DNA from: Candidatus Chromulinivorax destructor
GTDB lineage: Bacteria; Babelota; Babeliae; Babelales; Chromulinivoraceae
Length of the DNA: 64,000 nucleotides
Direction of reading: 5' to 3'
NCBI RefSeq assembly: GCF_003366055.1
Contig: NZ_CP025544.1
Coordinates: 1,037,278 to 1,101,277, forward strand
A program made the position numbers and the translations under genes. Position 1 is the first letter of the stretch. Every line of letters begins with the position of its first letter. A model generated the notes under the pieces. The model did not search any database. It had not been told where the DNA came from and saw only the letters and a list, made by a program, of their open reading frames with translations. This document shows, piece after piece, positions 17,875-26,859 of the stretch.

Positions 17875-18627
17875 ATGATTAATTTTTCAAAACAGCTTGT
17901 GAGTGTAATTTTAATGGCTGGAGCTTGCATAGGATTACACGCTCAAGAGTTAGATATTCGTGATGACTTTGGTAGAACAGAGCTTATGAATTATGTTATA
18001 TTGCAAGAAATAGTCATTGCAGCAAAGCAACAAGAGGTTGCTTGTTTATTTGATACTTGTTATGAATATCGCACAGTCTACCTAGGTCGCATTCATAATG
18101 AACCTATCTATAGTACCGTATTGTGTCGAAAAGCTTCTTGTATGGATAAAGACATTCAAGCATTACAAGATTGCAAAAAAGATCTTGCGGCATGTATGAG
18201 TACAACAGTTATAGATATTAATGCTTTCGTTGCAGCTGGTGCACAGCTTAAGGCGTATGACCATGCGGGTAATACTGTATTAAACTATTGTAAAACGTAT
18301 GAAATATATAAAGCTTTGATTGATCATGGAGTGCCGTTTCAGTATGGCGCATGGGCATACTTTAATCCTGGTCAAACAGCGATTGCAACAGTGGCTATGG
18401 TGGCATTAACTGCGTATGTTATACATTTATATCAACAAGGTTATTTGTCGTATGATGCGTGTTTGCAATTAAAAAATAATATAGCAGCAGGATTAATAAC
18501 AACGAGTAATGATGTGCAAAACATGATAACTAAATCATTAGAATATTCGTATGATCTATTTGATACATCACCTTGCAAAATAACAGTTCAGCATCGAGAA
18601 GATGGTATATGGCCAGAATTATTGTAG
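17875..18627 (+). CDS. Secreted ankyrin-like protein
   Basis: The 250-residue protein has a signal peptide (ending GLHAQE). Degenerate ankyrin units are visible: DIRDDFGRTELMNYVI near the start, and DINAFVAAGAQLKAYDHAGN followed by VLNYCKTYEIYKALIDHGV in the middle. A hydrophobic segment (AIATVAMVALTAYVIHLY) near residues 170-190 could anchor it in a membrane. Several cysteines in residues 45-105 suggest disulfides. It is a candidate host-interaction protein; the specific target is unknown. A hairpin terminator follows. Confidence 0.7.
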   Translation: MINFSKQLVSVILMAGACIGLHAQELDIRDDFGRTELMNYVILQEIVIAAKQQEVACLFDTCYEYRTVYLGRIHNEPIYSTVLCRKASCMDKDIQALQDCKKDLAACMSTTVIDINAFVAAGAQLKAYDHAGNTVLNYCKTYEIYKALIDHGVPFQYGAWAYFNPGQTAIATVAMVALTAYVIHLYQQGYLSYDACLQLKNNIAAGLITTSNDVQNMITKSLEYSYDLFDTSPCKITVQHREDGIWPELL

Positions 18628-18643
18628 TATAAATTACGTTGAC

Positions 18644-18684
18644 ATCAGATGGATTGCATATTATTGCACCCATCTGATTTTTTT
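18644..18684 (+). terminator. Terminator
   Basis: A 9-bp stem (ATCAGATGG / CCATCTGAT) with a 17-base loop is followed by a T-rich run, directly after the ankyrin-like gene. Confidence 0.8.
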
Positions 18685-18718
18685 ATTAAAAATTTTTATA
18701 AAGTAGAGGAATTGTTAT

Positions 18719-19144
18719 ATGAAATATTCATTCTTTTTTGTAGTAAGCTTAGTATGTTTTCAGTTACAAGCTGCTCCTGAGCATAAAAAATCACACAATC
18801 ATAAGGTTGAAAAATCTGATCATGCGCTTATAAAAAAAGTTCATTATTCATCGATGGCAAATTTTGCTCAGTCAATTGAAGAGGGTAGAAATCATGTTGA
18901 AGAATATGTTACAACACGACCAAAATTATTAACGAAAGTTGAAAAAGTTTCCGGGTTAACACCGCTTGAAATTGCAGTTGTGGCTGATAATGAATGTGCC
19001 GTAAAAAGCATACTAGCTGCAGCCTTTGAAAATGATAAAAAATTAGCAATTTCTATGGCTATCGATAAAGCAAGTAAAGCTGGTAATACACATCTGGTAA
19101 ATATTTTAAAATTTTCATGTATTGAAGATGAAGATGCACTGTAA
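18719..19144 (+). CDS. Small secreted ankyrin-like protein
   Basis: The 141-residue protein begins with a signal peptide (MKYSFFFVVSLVCFQLQAAPE) and a lysine/histidine-rich linker. Residues about 45-130 resemble two ankyrin units (SGLTPLEIAVVADNECAVKSIL and a following helical pair). GTAGAGG lies upstream as SD. It is small for an ankyrin protein and may be a remnant of a larger one, but the frame is intact and a strong terminator follows. Confidence 0.65.
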   Translation: MKYSFFFVVSLVCFQLQAAPEHKKSHNHKVEKSDHALIKKVHYSSMANFAQSIEEGRNHVEEYVTTRPKLLTKVEKVSGLTPLEIAVVADNECAVKSILAAAFENDKKLAISMAIDKASKAGNTHLVNILKFSCIEDEDAL

Positions 19145-19170
19145 AAATAAATGATTTTTGATTGACATGA

Positions 19171-19210
19171 AAAAGGGCGGAACTTTCTATAAAGTTCCGC
19201 CCTTAATTTT
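19171..19210. terminator. Terminator
   Basis: A 14-bp perfect stem (AAGGGCGGAACTTT / AAAGTTCCGCCCTT) with a 5-base loop and flanking A and T runs. Confidence 0.9.
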
Positions 19211-19217
19211 TAATTTA

Positions 19218-19395
19218 AAGATTTACCCTACGTTTTCTACGAAAACTCCGGGAATTTGCTGGCCGGTGGGCCTCATGCACTATTTCTTTACATTAAAAAA
19301 AGCGTAACGTGGCCGCCGCCACCACTGTTTCCGGAGATGAGCGAAGCGATATCGTAGGTTTTTTTGCACATGTAAATTTGGTTCACACAGCCTAG
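19218..19395 (+). mobile_element. MITE-like repeat, copy 7
   Basis: Both arms are intact (CCCTACGTTTTCTACGAAAAC, GGCCGGTGGGCC, GCGTAACGTGGCCGCC, TTTCCGGAGATGAGCGAAGC, GATATCGTAGG) and the right end is TTTGGTTCACACAGCCTAG. The AT-rich core is absent and the left terminal repeat is lost. The terminal CTA at 19392-19394 is the stop codon of thrS on the other strand. Confidence 0.88.
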
Positions 19396-21104
19396 AGACA
19401 TAATTCTAGAAGTTTTGCTTTTTCTAAAATATTTTCAAGCGTCAAGTTTTGTTCTTGTTTGCCCGAAACATGTCGCAAGGTGATGGTGTCAGATTCTAAT
19501 TCTTTTTCACCGACTACCAGCATCCATGGAATACGGTCAAGTTGAGCAACTTTGATTTTTGCAGATAATGGCTCTGCTGAATCGTCAAGTTCTACACGCA
19601 AACCCTGAGCAGCTAGGCTATGCATAATTGATTGCGCGTACGCTTTTTCTTTTTCAGTAATAGGCAACACTTTAACTTGTACTGGAGCCAACCAAAAAGG
19701 CATATGACCTTTGGTGTGTTCTAGTAAAATTCCAAAAAATCTTTCAAGTGAACCAAAGTTAGCCTGATGAATCATGATCGGCTGTTGTTTTGCTCCACCA
19801 GATGCTACGTAGGAAATATTAAAGTTTTGAGGCTGGAACGGATCAATTTGTACTGTTGAACATTGCCATTGACGATCCATTGAATCTTTGATTTTCACTT
19901 CGATTTTTGGTCCGTAAAAAGCACCTTCGCCTTCTTGCACAATAAAGTCTTTGTTAGCTTTAGTTAATGCTTGTTTTAAAGCGTTCGTTACTAAATCCCA
20001 ATACTCATCACTACCCATTGCATTTTCTGGTTTGGTTGAAATTGCATATTTAATCTCATTAAAACCAAAAAGGTTTAAAAGTTGATCAATAATTGCAACA
20101 ACTTTGATAATCTCTTCTTCTACTTGGTCTGCTGTACAGAAAATATGAGAATCATCTTGCGTAAAAGCGCGAACTCTAAATAATCCGTGTAAAACGCCTG
20201 ATAGTTCATGACGATGCACGTGACCAAATTCAGCAATTTTTAACGGTAACTCTCGAAATGAACGAGGCTTGTCTTTGTAAATCATGATCGCGCCAGGGCA
20301 GTTCATTGGTTTTACTGCATAGGTTTTTTCATCGATATTACAGTAGTACATATTATTTTTATAATGTGCGTAGTGTCCTGATTGCTTCCATAATTCTGAA
20401 TCAAGCATCATGGGTGTTGAAACTTCTTGATAGTTGTTCTTCGTCCAAATTGTTCTCATAACCGCTTGTAAACTGTTAAGTATATGTTTACCTTTTGGAT
20501 GAAAAAACGGGAAACCAACGCCTTCTTCCTGGAAAGAAAACAGGTCCATTTCTTTACCAAGTTTACGATGATCATATTTTGCAGCTTGTTCTTGACGTTG
20601 CAGGAACATACGAAGATCTTTTGCTGTTGGAAATGCTATGCCGCTGATGCGTTGCAGCGGTGTGCCTTCGCGGTCTGCTCGCCAGTATGAGCCGGAAATA
20701 TTAGTCAGCATAAAATTCTTAAGTAAACCAGTTGATTTTACATGGCCACCACGACATAGGTCATAAAAATCACCTTGTCGAGAGAATCCTACTGTGTCGC
20801 CAGGAATACCGTCGATTAATTCAAGCTTGAATGGATTGTTTTTGTAAATTTCACGAGCTCGTTCTTTTGAAATTTCTTCATGGGTAATTTCTAAATTTTT
20901 TTGTGCAAGTTCAGTCATACGAGCGGAGATAAGTTCAAGATCGCTTTCTTTAAAATTGGTTTCTGGTTGAAAGTCATAAAAAAAGCCACTGCTGGTTGCA
21001 GGTCCAATGGTTAATCTTGTATTTGGAAATAGTTCAATGACAGCTTGACCAAGTAAATGGGCTGTCGAGTGTCGCAATATTTCTAAATCTTTATCATGTT
21101 CCAT
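19392..21104 (-). CDS. thrS: Threonyl-tRNA synthetase
   Basis: This enzyme charges tRNA-Thr. It starts directly in the editing domain (LRHSTAHLLGQAV with the usual histidines), then has the class II catalytic core (motif 2 region HRHELSGVLHGLFRVRAFTQDD, motif 3 near SLERFFGILLEHT) and the anticodon-binding domain. At 570 residues it lacks the N-terminal TGS domain found in most bacterial ThrS of about 640 residues; the upstream 350 bases do not encode one. The stop TAG lies inside the end of a mobile repeat. Its promoter would lie in the 21105-21458 gap. Confidence 0.97.
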   Translation of the reverse strand: MEHDKDLEILRHSTAHLLGQAVIELFPNTRLTIGPATSSGFFYDFQPETNFKESDLELISARMTELAQKNLEITHEEISKERAREIYKNNPFKLELIDGIPGDTVGFSRQGDFYDLCRGGHVKSTGLLKNFMLTNISGSYWRADREGTPLQRISGIAFPTAKDLRMFLQRQEQAAKYDHRKLGKEMDLFSFQEEGVGFPFFHPKGKHILNSLQAVMRTIWTKNNYQEVSTPMMLDSELWKQSGHYAHYKNNMYYCNIDEKTYAVKPMNCPGAIMIYKDKPRSFRELPLKIAEFGHVHRHELSGVLHGLFRVRAFTQDDSHIFCTADQVEEEIIKVVAIIDQLLNLFGFNEIKYAISTKPENAMGSDEYWDLVTNALKQALTKANKDFIVQEGEGAFYGPKIEVKIKDSMDRQWQCSTVQIDPFQPQNFNISYVASGGAKQQPIMIHQANFGSLERFFGILLEHTKGHMPFWLAPVQVKVLPITEKEKAYAQSIMHSLAAQGLRVELDDSAEPLSAKIKVAQLDRIPWMLVVGEKELESDTITLRHVSGKQEQNLTLENILEKAKLLELCL

Positions 21105-21199
21105 GAATCAATCCTTTTGTGTTAGCCATTTTTGTATAAATGTCTGAATTTTGCTAATGGGAGCCCTTTATATTCTATTCTGTAGGATAAATCGAATTG

Positions 21200-21319
21200 A
21201 TGAAAAAAACAAATTTATGCATGATCTTAAACGTGTTTGTTCTGATTATTATTGTCTTGGGCAATTTTTTTATTTTTTTCTTGGTGCAAAAATTTTGTGT
21301 TCTCATAATAATTCTTTGA
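21200..21319 (+). CDS. Possible small membrane peptide
   Basis: A 39-codon frame (MKKTNLCMILNVFVLIIIVL and further hydrophobic residues, ending VLIIIL) would make a single membrane helix or a bare signal peptide. TAGGAT lies about 12 bases before the ATG. It sits in the 354-base gap between thrS and the gene at 21459, which otherwise shows only AT-rich leader sequence. It may instead be the surviving signal-peptide end of a decayed secreted-protein gene. Confidence 0.3.
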   Translation: MKKTNLCMILNVFVLIIIVLGNFFIFFLVQKFCVLIIIL

Positions 21320-21458
21320 GTCATTGAAGTCTTTTCAATAAAACATCTTTGTTTGTTAGCTGGCCAGTTGTTTTAGTTTCAGTTTGTGATATTATTAAGA
21401 TGTGTAATATTCAATTTGTAAAAACAAAAAAGTCACCTAAAAAATTAAAGGATATAGT

Positions 21459-21707
21459 ATGAAAAATAAATTTATGATGTGTATGATGCTTGGGGTCATG
21501 AGTTCTTTGCATGCAAGTGAACAAGAGTGCGGATCACCACGTGTAAGAGACGTCAAAAAAAACGTTCAGAATTTAGATTGGCAAGACAAGCTTAATACGC
21601 TTGATAATGAGTTAAAAGTATCTGACTTATCATTACAAGAAATTTTAGCTTTACGATCAATGAAAGCAAAATGCGAAAGAGTTTTGAATTTAATTAAAAA
21701 TAAATAA
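21459..21707 (+). CDS. Small secreted protein
   Basis: The 82-residue product has a clear signal peptide (MKNKFMMCMMLGVMSSLHAS) and a helical, charged mature part of about 60 residues with two cysteines. I recognise no family. AAAGGATAT precedes the ATG. It is the first of three small secreted genes in a row (21459, 21806, 22473); the next one has a similar signal-peptide end (SLQAS), suggesting that the first two are distant duplicates. Confidence 0.65.
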   Translation: MKNKFMMCMMLGVMSSLHASEQECGSPRVRDVKKNVQNLDWQDKLNTLDNELKVSDLSLQEILALRSMKAKCERVLNLIKNK

Positions 21708-21805
21708 TTATATTTATTTTTAATAGTGAAAAACGCTAGGTTATTAAGCCCTGGATGAAAGTCCGGGGTTGTTAATTTTATAATAAGAATAAAGAAAGAA
21801 ATACT

Positions 21806-22207
21806 ATGAAAACAAATTTAATAGCATTCATAATGATTGCGCTTGCAGGCTCTTTGCAGGCAAGTGAAGATAAGCAAAGTATGCAATTTATTCCTTTTGC
21901 TATGAAATCTAATTTAACTAAGCAATTGCATGCTTATAATAAAGAAATTCGTAATGATGGGTATCAAATGACAGCTTTATGTCGTAATGGCCGTATATCA
22001 GAAGATCAGGTGTTTCAAGTAGTAGAACAATCGCGCTTGAGCCCACATTTTGGTGTTGCTGCACAATTTAGCAAGGGTATCAGCGATAATTGTCGTATGA
22101 GTTCTCCTTGCTATATAGATTTGCAAAATAAATATAATGCGCAAGGTACAAGTGACGAAGAAAAAAAGCGATGCAAGCGGATCATGCATGCTATATTAAA
22201 TAAATAG
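21806..22207 (+). CDS. Small secreted protein
   Basis: The 133-residue product has a signal peptide (MKTNLIAFIMIALAGSLQAS) and a mature part with four cysteines (ALCRNG, DNCRMSSPCYI, KRCKR), likely disulfide-bonded outside the cytoplasm. No family is recognised. AAAGAAAG serves as SD. A weak hairpin (CCCTGGA / TCCGGGG at about 21749-21770) precedes it and may separate it from the gene at 21459. Confidence 0.65.
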   Translation: MKTNLIAFIMIALAGSLQASEDKQSMQFIPFAMKSNLTKQLHAYNKEIRNDGYQMTALCRNGRISEDQVFQVVEQSRLSPHFGVAAQFSKGISDNCRMSSPCYIDLQNKYNAQGTSDEEKKRCKRIMHAILNK

Positions 22208-22221
22208 TTGTATTAAATTTT

Positions 22222-22267
22222 AAAAAATAGATATTTCGTTATGTTTGTAGCGGAGTATCTATTTTTT
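22222..22267 (+). terminator. Terminator
   Basis: A 12-bp stem (AAAAAATAGATA / TATCTATTTTTT) with a 22-base loop, ending in a T-run after the gene at 21806. Confidence 0.75.
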
Positions 22268-22472
22268 GTCGTATGGCATGTATGTTATTTTTTCATCTAT
22301 TGATTCTCATATGCTCAAAGTGCTACGTTGTATTTGTTGTTTAATTACATATATAAAATATTGTAATCGCTCACATACTTTTATTTTTTCGTGTTTTTTG
22401 TCAGATAGTTTTAAGAGCATGTGCTTTGTCGTCCATGCTCATTATATTTTTTAGTTTTTTTAAGGAATTTTC

Positions 22473-22889
22473 ATGATGAATAAAATATTTTTAATCATAG
22501 TTAGTCTTATAGGTTTTAATTCTGTTCATTGTAGTCAGATTACTGACGATGATAAAATGCACATGCTTAACACAGGGTTAATTGCTATAAATCCAAAAAC
22601 TCATTGCTTTACTCTTGCTCGTGGAGTTGATAAAGCTATTGTCCAAGCAATTTGTAATGGCGCAGATGATACATTTGTTTTATTATTAGTTGATCAATCC
22701 AGAGAAACAAGTAAATCAATAAAATTTAATGCTTATATGGCAGCAAAAATTAAATCAACATATCAATTGTATGACCCAACAATTGTAAAAATAAAAGATG
22801 ATTTAAAGTACGCAACTACCAATGACGATCGATCTGAATTAAATCAAAAACTCCAAGCTCGTTTGAATTCTTATAAAATATATTATTAA
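22473..22889 (+). CDS. Small secreted protein
   Basis: The 138-residue product has a signal peptide (MNKIFLIIVSLIGFNSVHCS) that could also be a weak lipobox. The mature part is mixed alpha/beta by appearance (ARGVDKAIVQAICNGADDTF, VLLLVDQS) with a vague resemblance to a single ankyrin unit, too weak to claim. AAGGAA precedes the start. It closes the group of three small secreted genes. Confidence 0.62.
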   Translation: MMNKIFLIIVSLIGFNSVHCSQITDDDKMHMLNTGLIAINPKTHCFTLARGVDKAIVQAICNGADDTFVLLLVDQSRETSKSIKFNAYMAAKIKSTYQLYDPTIVKIKDDLKYATTNDDRSELNQKLQARLNSYKIYY

Positions 22890-23021
22890 AAAAACGACTT
22901 TTGGGCATTTTTACTTGTAGCGTTATCATTTTTTACGATGAAAAGCTATTTTAAAAATAGCAAAAATCATAATGTATGGTATGCAATAAAAACTTATAGT
23001 AAGTATGAAATTGCTGTATGT

Positions 23022-23065
23022 ATAGTAAAAAGCAATGCATCGAAACGTGCATTGCTTTTTACTAT
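23022..23065. terminator. Terminator in the 22890-23232 gap
   Basis: An 18-bp perfect stem (ATAGTAAAAAGCAATGCA and its complement) with an 8-base loop. A smaller hairpin (GCTATTTTAAAAATAGC, about 22943-22959) lies upstream. Nothing else is evident in this gap except the phoH leader. Confidence 0.85.
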
Positions 23066-23232
23066 TTGTGTAAGGATCAATTTGGAAAAGTAGTGTATTC
23101 TTAGATTCTTATAAGAATATTGAATTTTTTTTGTATCAAACTCTTTATTTCTGATCTATATTCATACGTGTAGATATATTCTACTTTTAACATTTTTGAA
23201 TTTAAAAAAAGTATAGAAAAGATAAGGATCTC

Positions 23233-24672
23233 ATGATAGATAAAAAAATTTATGTTCTTGATACCAACGTTTTGGTTGAAGATCCCGAAGCGATTTTTCG
23301 TTTTAAAGATGCCATTTTAGGTATACCTGTTACCGTTCTTGAAGAGCTGGATAAAATTAAAGTTGAAAATAGTAGTCGTGGAACCAATGCTCGATTAATT
23401 ACTCGTCATCTTGATCAACTTCGATCAAAAGGGAATCTTTCTGATGGTGTTGAACTAGATAACGGCTCATTTATTCAAGTTTTATTTGAAACTGAATGCC
23501 GTCAAAAATCTGTTTTTGGTGTTAATGTTGCAGATAATAAAATATTATTAAATGCTGCTTATCTTAAAGAGCAGGGTCGTGATGTCGTCTTTGTTACCAA
23601 AGATATTAACGCTCGTGTAAAAGCTGATGTGCTTGGTATTGAAGCGCAAGATTATTTACAAGGGTTAGTTCTTGTTGATAATTACTACAAAGGCTGGAGA
23701 GAGCATGCAATTTCGAGTAATGAATTACGACAAACTCAGCCAACAATTTTAAAAGATTTGGCGGATGCAGAAACATTGTTTATTAATGAATTTGTTGTGT
23801 TATCGAGTTTGAATAATCCTCATAATCAACGAGTTTTTAGATATCTTGGACAAGGTAAATTTAAGAACGTTGAATCAGCATTAGTCAACTGGCCAATCAC
23901 TGCTCGTAACGTGCATCAGATTATGGCGCTTGATTTATTATTTGATCAAGACATTAAAATGATTTCATTAACTGGGCCAGCTGGAACAGGAAAAACTTTC
24001 TTGGCCGTGCTTGCAGGGTTACATCAGGTTTTAGAAACTGAAGATTATTTAAAAATGATGATAGCTCGTTCGGTTGTGCCATTGGGCCATGATATAGGCT
24101 TTTTACCAGGTGATGTACAAGAAAAATTACACGGTTGGATGCAACCGATTTATGATAACGTTGATTTAATTACGCACATGATTGCAGATCGTCGTAAAAA
24201 TGAATCATCGTACCACCATGAAAAAGGATACGATCGTAATTGGAACGAAGAAGATCATCACTTTAATAAAAAACGTTTTGTTAAGGGTCGTCATGGCGGC
24301 AAAGGTTATTACAAAGATGTTCCAGAAAAAGAGTTCCGTTCTCTTGATGAATTAATTCAAAAGCGAAAAATGAGCTTAGAAGCAATTACCTACATGCGTG
24401 GTCGTTCGATACCTAATCAGTTTATTTTGATTGATGAGGTGCAGAATTTAACAGCTCACGAGGTGAAAACATTATTAAGTCGTGTTGGTGAAGGCAGTAA
24501 AATTATTTTAGCTGGTGATCCGTATCAAATTGACGTACCATACTTAGATTTTTCAACCAACGGATTGGTTATTGCAACCGACAGATTCCGTGGGCAGTCC
24601 TTATTTGGTAGTGTGTTTATGCCAAAATCAGAACGTAGCGAATTAAGTCGATTAGTACAAGAGCTACTCTAA
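23233..24672 (+). CDS. phoH: PIN-PhoH fusion ATPase
   Basis: The 479-residue protein fuses an N-terminal PIN ribonuclease-like domain (starting KIYVLDTNVLVEDPEAIFRF, with acidic residues in KIKVENSSRGTNAR and VFVTKDINAR) to a PhoH-type ATPase with Walker A GPAGTGKTF near residue 246 and Walker B FILIDEVQN near 395. This PhoH2/YlaK arrangement is linked with RNA unwinding and degradation. A charged, histidine- and lysine-rich insert lies between about residues 325 and 365. AAGGATCTC precedes the ATG. It is monocistronic, converging on an ankyrin gene across a long palindrome. Confidence 0.93.
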   Translation: MIDKKIYVLDTNVLVEDPEAIFRFKDAILGIPVTVLEELDKIKVENSSRGTNARLITRHLDQLRSKGNLSDGVELDNGSFIQVLFETECRQKSVFGVNVADNKILLNAAYLKEQGRDVVFVTKDINARVKADVLGIEAQDYLQGLVLVDNYYKGWREHAISSNELRQTQPTILKDLADAETLFINEFVVLSSLNNPHNQRVFRYLGQGKFKNVESALVNWPITARNVHQIMALDLLFDQDIKMISLTGPAGTGKTFLAVLAGLHQVLETEDYLKMMIARSVVPLGHDIGFLPGDVQEKLHGWMQPIYDNVDLITHMIADRRKNESSYHHEKGYDRNWNEEDHHFNKKRFVKGRHGGKGYYKDVPEKEFRSLDELIQKRKMSLEAITYMRGRSIPNQFILIDEVQNLTAHEVKTLLSRVGEGSKIILAGDPYQIDVPYLDFSTNGLVIATDRFRGQSLFGSVFMPKSERSELSRLVQELL

Positions 24673-24673
24673 A

Positions 24674-24740
24674 TTTAAATATTTCAAAATGAAAAAGGCG
24701 ATTAGTACATAATCGCCTTTTTCATTTTGAAATATTTAAA
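24674..24740. terminator. Very long perfect palindrome, bidirectional terminator
   Basis: Two perfectly complementary 31-base arms with a 5-base loop (GTACA) fill the space between the phoH stop codon and the stop of the convergent ankyrin gene. The inner part (AAAAAGGCGATTA / TAATCGCCTTTTT) is a normal terminator; the outer 18 bp extend it much further than needed. Confidence 0.93.
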
Positions 24741-24748
24741 GATGTTTT

Positions 24749-25900
24749 CTAATTTTGAGCTGATCTGATAATTTCACGTATTTCATCTGTTATTGCTACA
24801 TTTAGAGCAACTTGTCCATGAGTGTTTTGTAAATTAATGTTTGCATCTGCATCGACTAAATATTGCACTATTTCTGTAAAACCTGATTGAGCAGCTATTA
24901 ATAAAGGTGTAGCTTTATCATCAGTTGTTTGAAGGTTAACATCTGCTTGAGCTTTGATTAAAAGTTTTACCATTTCTTTATCGCCTTTATGAGCTGCTAT
25001 GAATAAAGGCGTAGCGCCAGAATATCTTCTGTAATCTAAATATAAATATGACGGAAGCCAGCCGTTCTTGCTTGTTGCAAGATTAACATCTGAACCCGCT
25101 GTAATTAAAAGTTCTGCAATTTTTGTATTGCCTTGAAAAACTGCCATTATTAATGGACTGATTCCTGTATAAGTTGTTTGAATATTAGGTTTTGCGCCTG
25201 CTGTGAGTAAAATTTTTACAATTTCTATATTATTATTTTGAGCTGCGATTAATAATGGAGTCGCTCCAACATAATTATTTGCATCGTATGCATGTATATG
25301 ATCAAATGAATACATAGATTGTTCTTCGGGGATACGATCGATGGTTTTAATATCAACGTTTACAGCTGCTTGAAGTAAAAGATTTATAATTTCTGTATGA
25401 TTTTTTTTAGATGCAATATGTAATGGACTTTCTCCATATGTTATTTGGTTGCCCCATTCAAATAACCATTCTTTTACCATATTATTTAACTGTTCATCTC
25501 TGTTTTTTCGCTGCATAATATACGTAAATAATGGAATTTCTATTGCTCCAACAGGGCTTGTGGCATAATTTATATAATTAGCTAATGGCTTATTATCATA
25601 AAGAGCTTGCTTGATTGTTGATATAAATGATTCTTTCATCTGTTCAGTTATCAGATCTTGAGCTTTTTCAATTACTTCATCAAACGTAGCATCGTCTGAT
25701 TCAGTAATATTTTGGTTTAATACATTAAAAAATGAATGAAGTTCAAGTAAACCTTGTGACTCTAAAAATGCAAGATCTTGTTTTAAATCTCTATAATTAT
25801 GAGATTCCATTGCAAGATCAATAATATCTTGTCGATTTTGCGCTGGTGTTACAATTTGTTCTGAACCATCTATCTTTATTGTTAGCTGTAAAGACATCAT
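24749..25900 (-). CDS. Ankyrin-repeat protein with frameshifted signal peptide
   Basis: The 383-residue frame has five to six ankyrin repeats in its C-terminal half (ESPLHIASKKNHTEIINLLL, ATPLLIAAQNNNIEIVKILL, ATPLFIAAHKGDKEMVKLLI and so on) behind a helical N-terminal domain. The frame's ATG at 25900 has no SD. A good SD (AAAAGGATCAGT) precedes another ATG at 25926, which opens MEKN and stops at once; adding one A to the A7 run at 25916-25922 would read MEKKLIILLMMSLQLTI, a proper signal peptide joined in frame to the protein. So the gene is either a recent frameshift mutant, is rescued by slippage on A7, or is made without export. Confidence 0.85.
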   Translation of the reverse strand: MMSLQLTIKIDGSEQIVTPAQNRQDIIDLAMESHNYRDLKQDLAFLESQGLLELHSFFNVLNQNITESDDATFDEVIEKAQDLITEQMKESFISTIKQALYDNKPLANYINYATSPVGAIEIPLFTYIMQRKNRDEQLNNMVKEWLFEWGNQITYGESPLHIASKKNHTEIINLLLQAAVNVDIKTIDRIPEEQSMYSFDHIHAYDANNYVGATPLLIAAQNNNIEIVKILLTAGAKPNIQTTYTGISPLIMAVFQGNTKIAELLITAGSDVNLATSKNGWLPSYLYLDYRRYSGATPLFIAAHKGDKEMVKLLIKAQADVNLQTTDDKATPLLIAAQSGFTEIVQYLVDADANINLQNTHGQVALNVAITDEIREIIRSAQN

Positions 25901-26213
25901 AAGTAATATTATTAATTTTTTTCCATACTGATCCTTTTTTATATTTATATTTGTATTAATCTTAGCAAAATTAATTTATACATAGCAAGTGATGTAGGCT
26001 TGATTTGCATTCAGGTGTGATAAGATAAAGAAAGTTATAAATCATCGTAATAAAAAGATGAAATGTAAAATCAGTTCACATTCAAAATATAGATATCTGT
26101 ATCATATAGTATGGATTTCAAAATACAGAACTATGATTGTTATTGTAATGAAATCTGGTACGATGTGTTTTGGTATAAATTTAATAAATTTTTTTTGTAA
26201 ATCGATTGTTTGT

Positions 26214-26612
26214 ATGAATAAAATGACAATGTTTTTGGTAGCTACATTATTTCCATCGTTTTCATATAGTAGCTTTCCTACCGTTACAGAACTTTGCAAC
26301 GCTGGAGCAGAGTTGTTTTGTTGTCGTTTAAGTAAACCTGGTTCAGAAATATTACCATCCCTGGCCCCAGGTAGTTTTTCATCATATGAAAAAGTAGTTG
26401 AAACGAAAAATGTAACAATTAATTTGCATGATTATACTCAGCTGCAAAAAGATGCTGCTTTAGCTCGTTACCAAAAAGTTGTTGACTGTGGATTATATAC
26501 TCAAGCTGATGTGCATAATGGCAAAGTAAAGGCATCTTTAATTTCTAAAGAAACAATAGCGATAGCTATAGCCTACAAGCAAGATCAAGTTCGTTTAAAT
26601 TCTCTTGCATAA
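26214..26612 (+). CDS. Small secreted protein
   Basis: The 132-residue product begins MNKMTMFLVATLFPSFSYSS, a signal peptide, followed by a cysteine-containing segment (ELCNAGAELFCCRL) and a strand motif NVTINLHDYTQL that loosely recalls the secreted family at 53723-58899. The open frame extends upstream to 26058, but only this internal start gives a signal peptide; SD support is poor. No known family. Confidence 0.58.
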   Translation: MNKMTMFLVATLFPSFSYSSFPTVTELCNAGAELFCCRLSKPGSEILPSLAPGSFSSYEKVVETKNVTINLHDYTQLQKDAALARYQKVVDCGLYTQADVHNGKVKASLISKETIAIAIAYKQDQVRLNSLA

Positions 26613-26665
26613 ATAAAAAATTTGAGCAAAAAATTATAAAATAAACTACTTGTTTTAAAAATATT

Positions 26666-26703
26666 AAAAGGCTTGTATGAAACATTTCATGCAAGCCTTT
26701 TTG
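26666..26703 (+). terminator. Terminator
   Basis: A 17-bp stem (AAAAGGCTTGTATGAAA / TTTCATGCAAGCCTTTT, one G-U pair), 3-base loop, T-run. Confidence 0.9.
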
Positions 26704-26768
26704 TTATGAATTTAAATTGCTATTACTCACATTGAAAACATTGGTGCAAAGTTATTTTTATAAATGGT

Positions 26769-26820
26769 CTTACCTTTTTACAATGTATGCTTTACTTGGT
26801 ATTTTTATTACAGATATTTC
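26769..26820 (+). promoter_or_regulatory. Upstream block shared with the gene at 29012
   Basis: TACCTTTTTACAA, then TTTA.TTGGTATTTTTAT after a similar spacing, recur almost identically at 28929-28980. Both blocks lie about 35-90 bases before the start codon of a secreted-protein gene, so this is probably a duplicated promoter or 5' leader. Confidence 0.45.
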
Positions 26821-26859
26821 TATGTCTATAAAAATTTTAAACTGAAAATAAAAAAGGTT

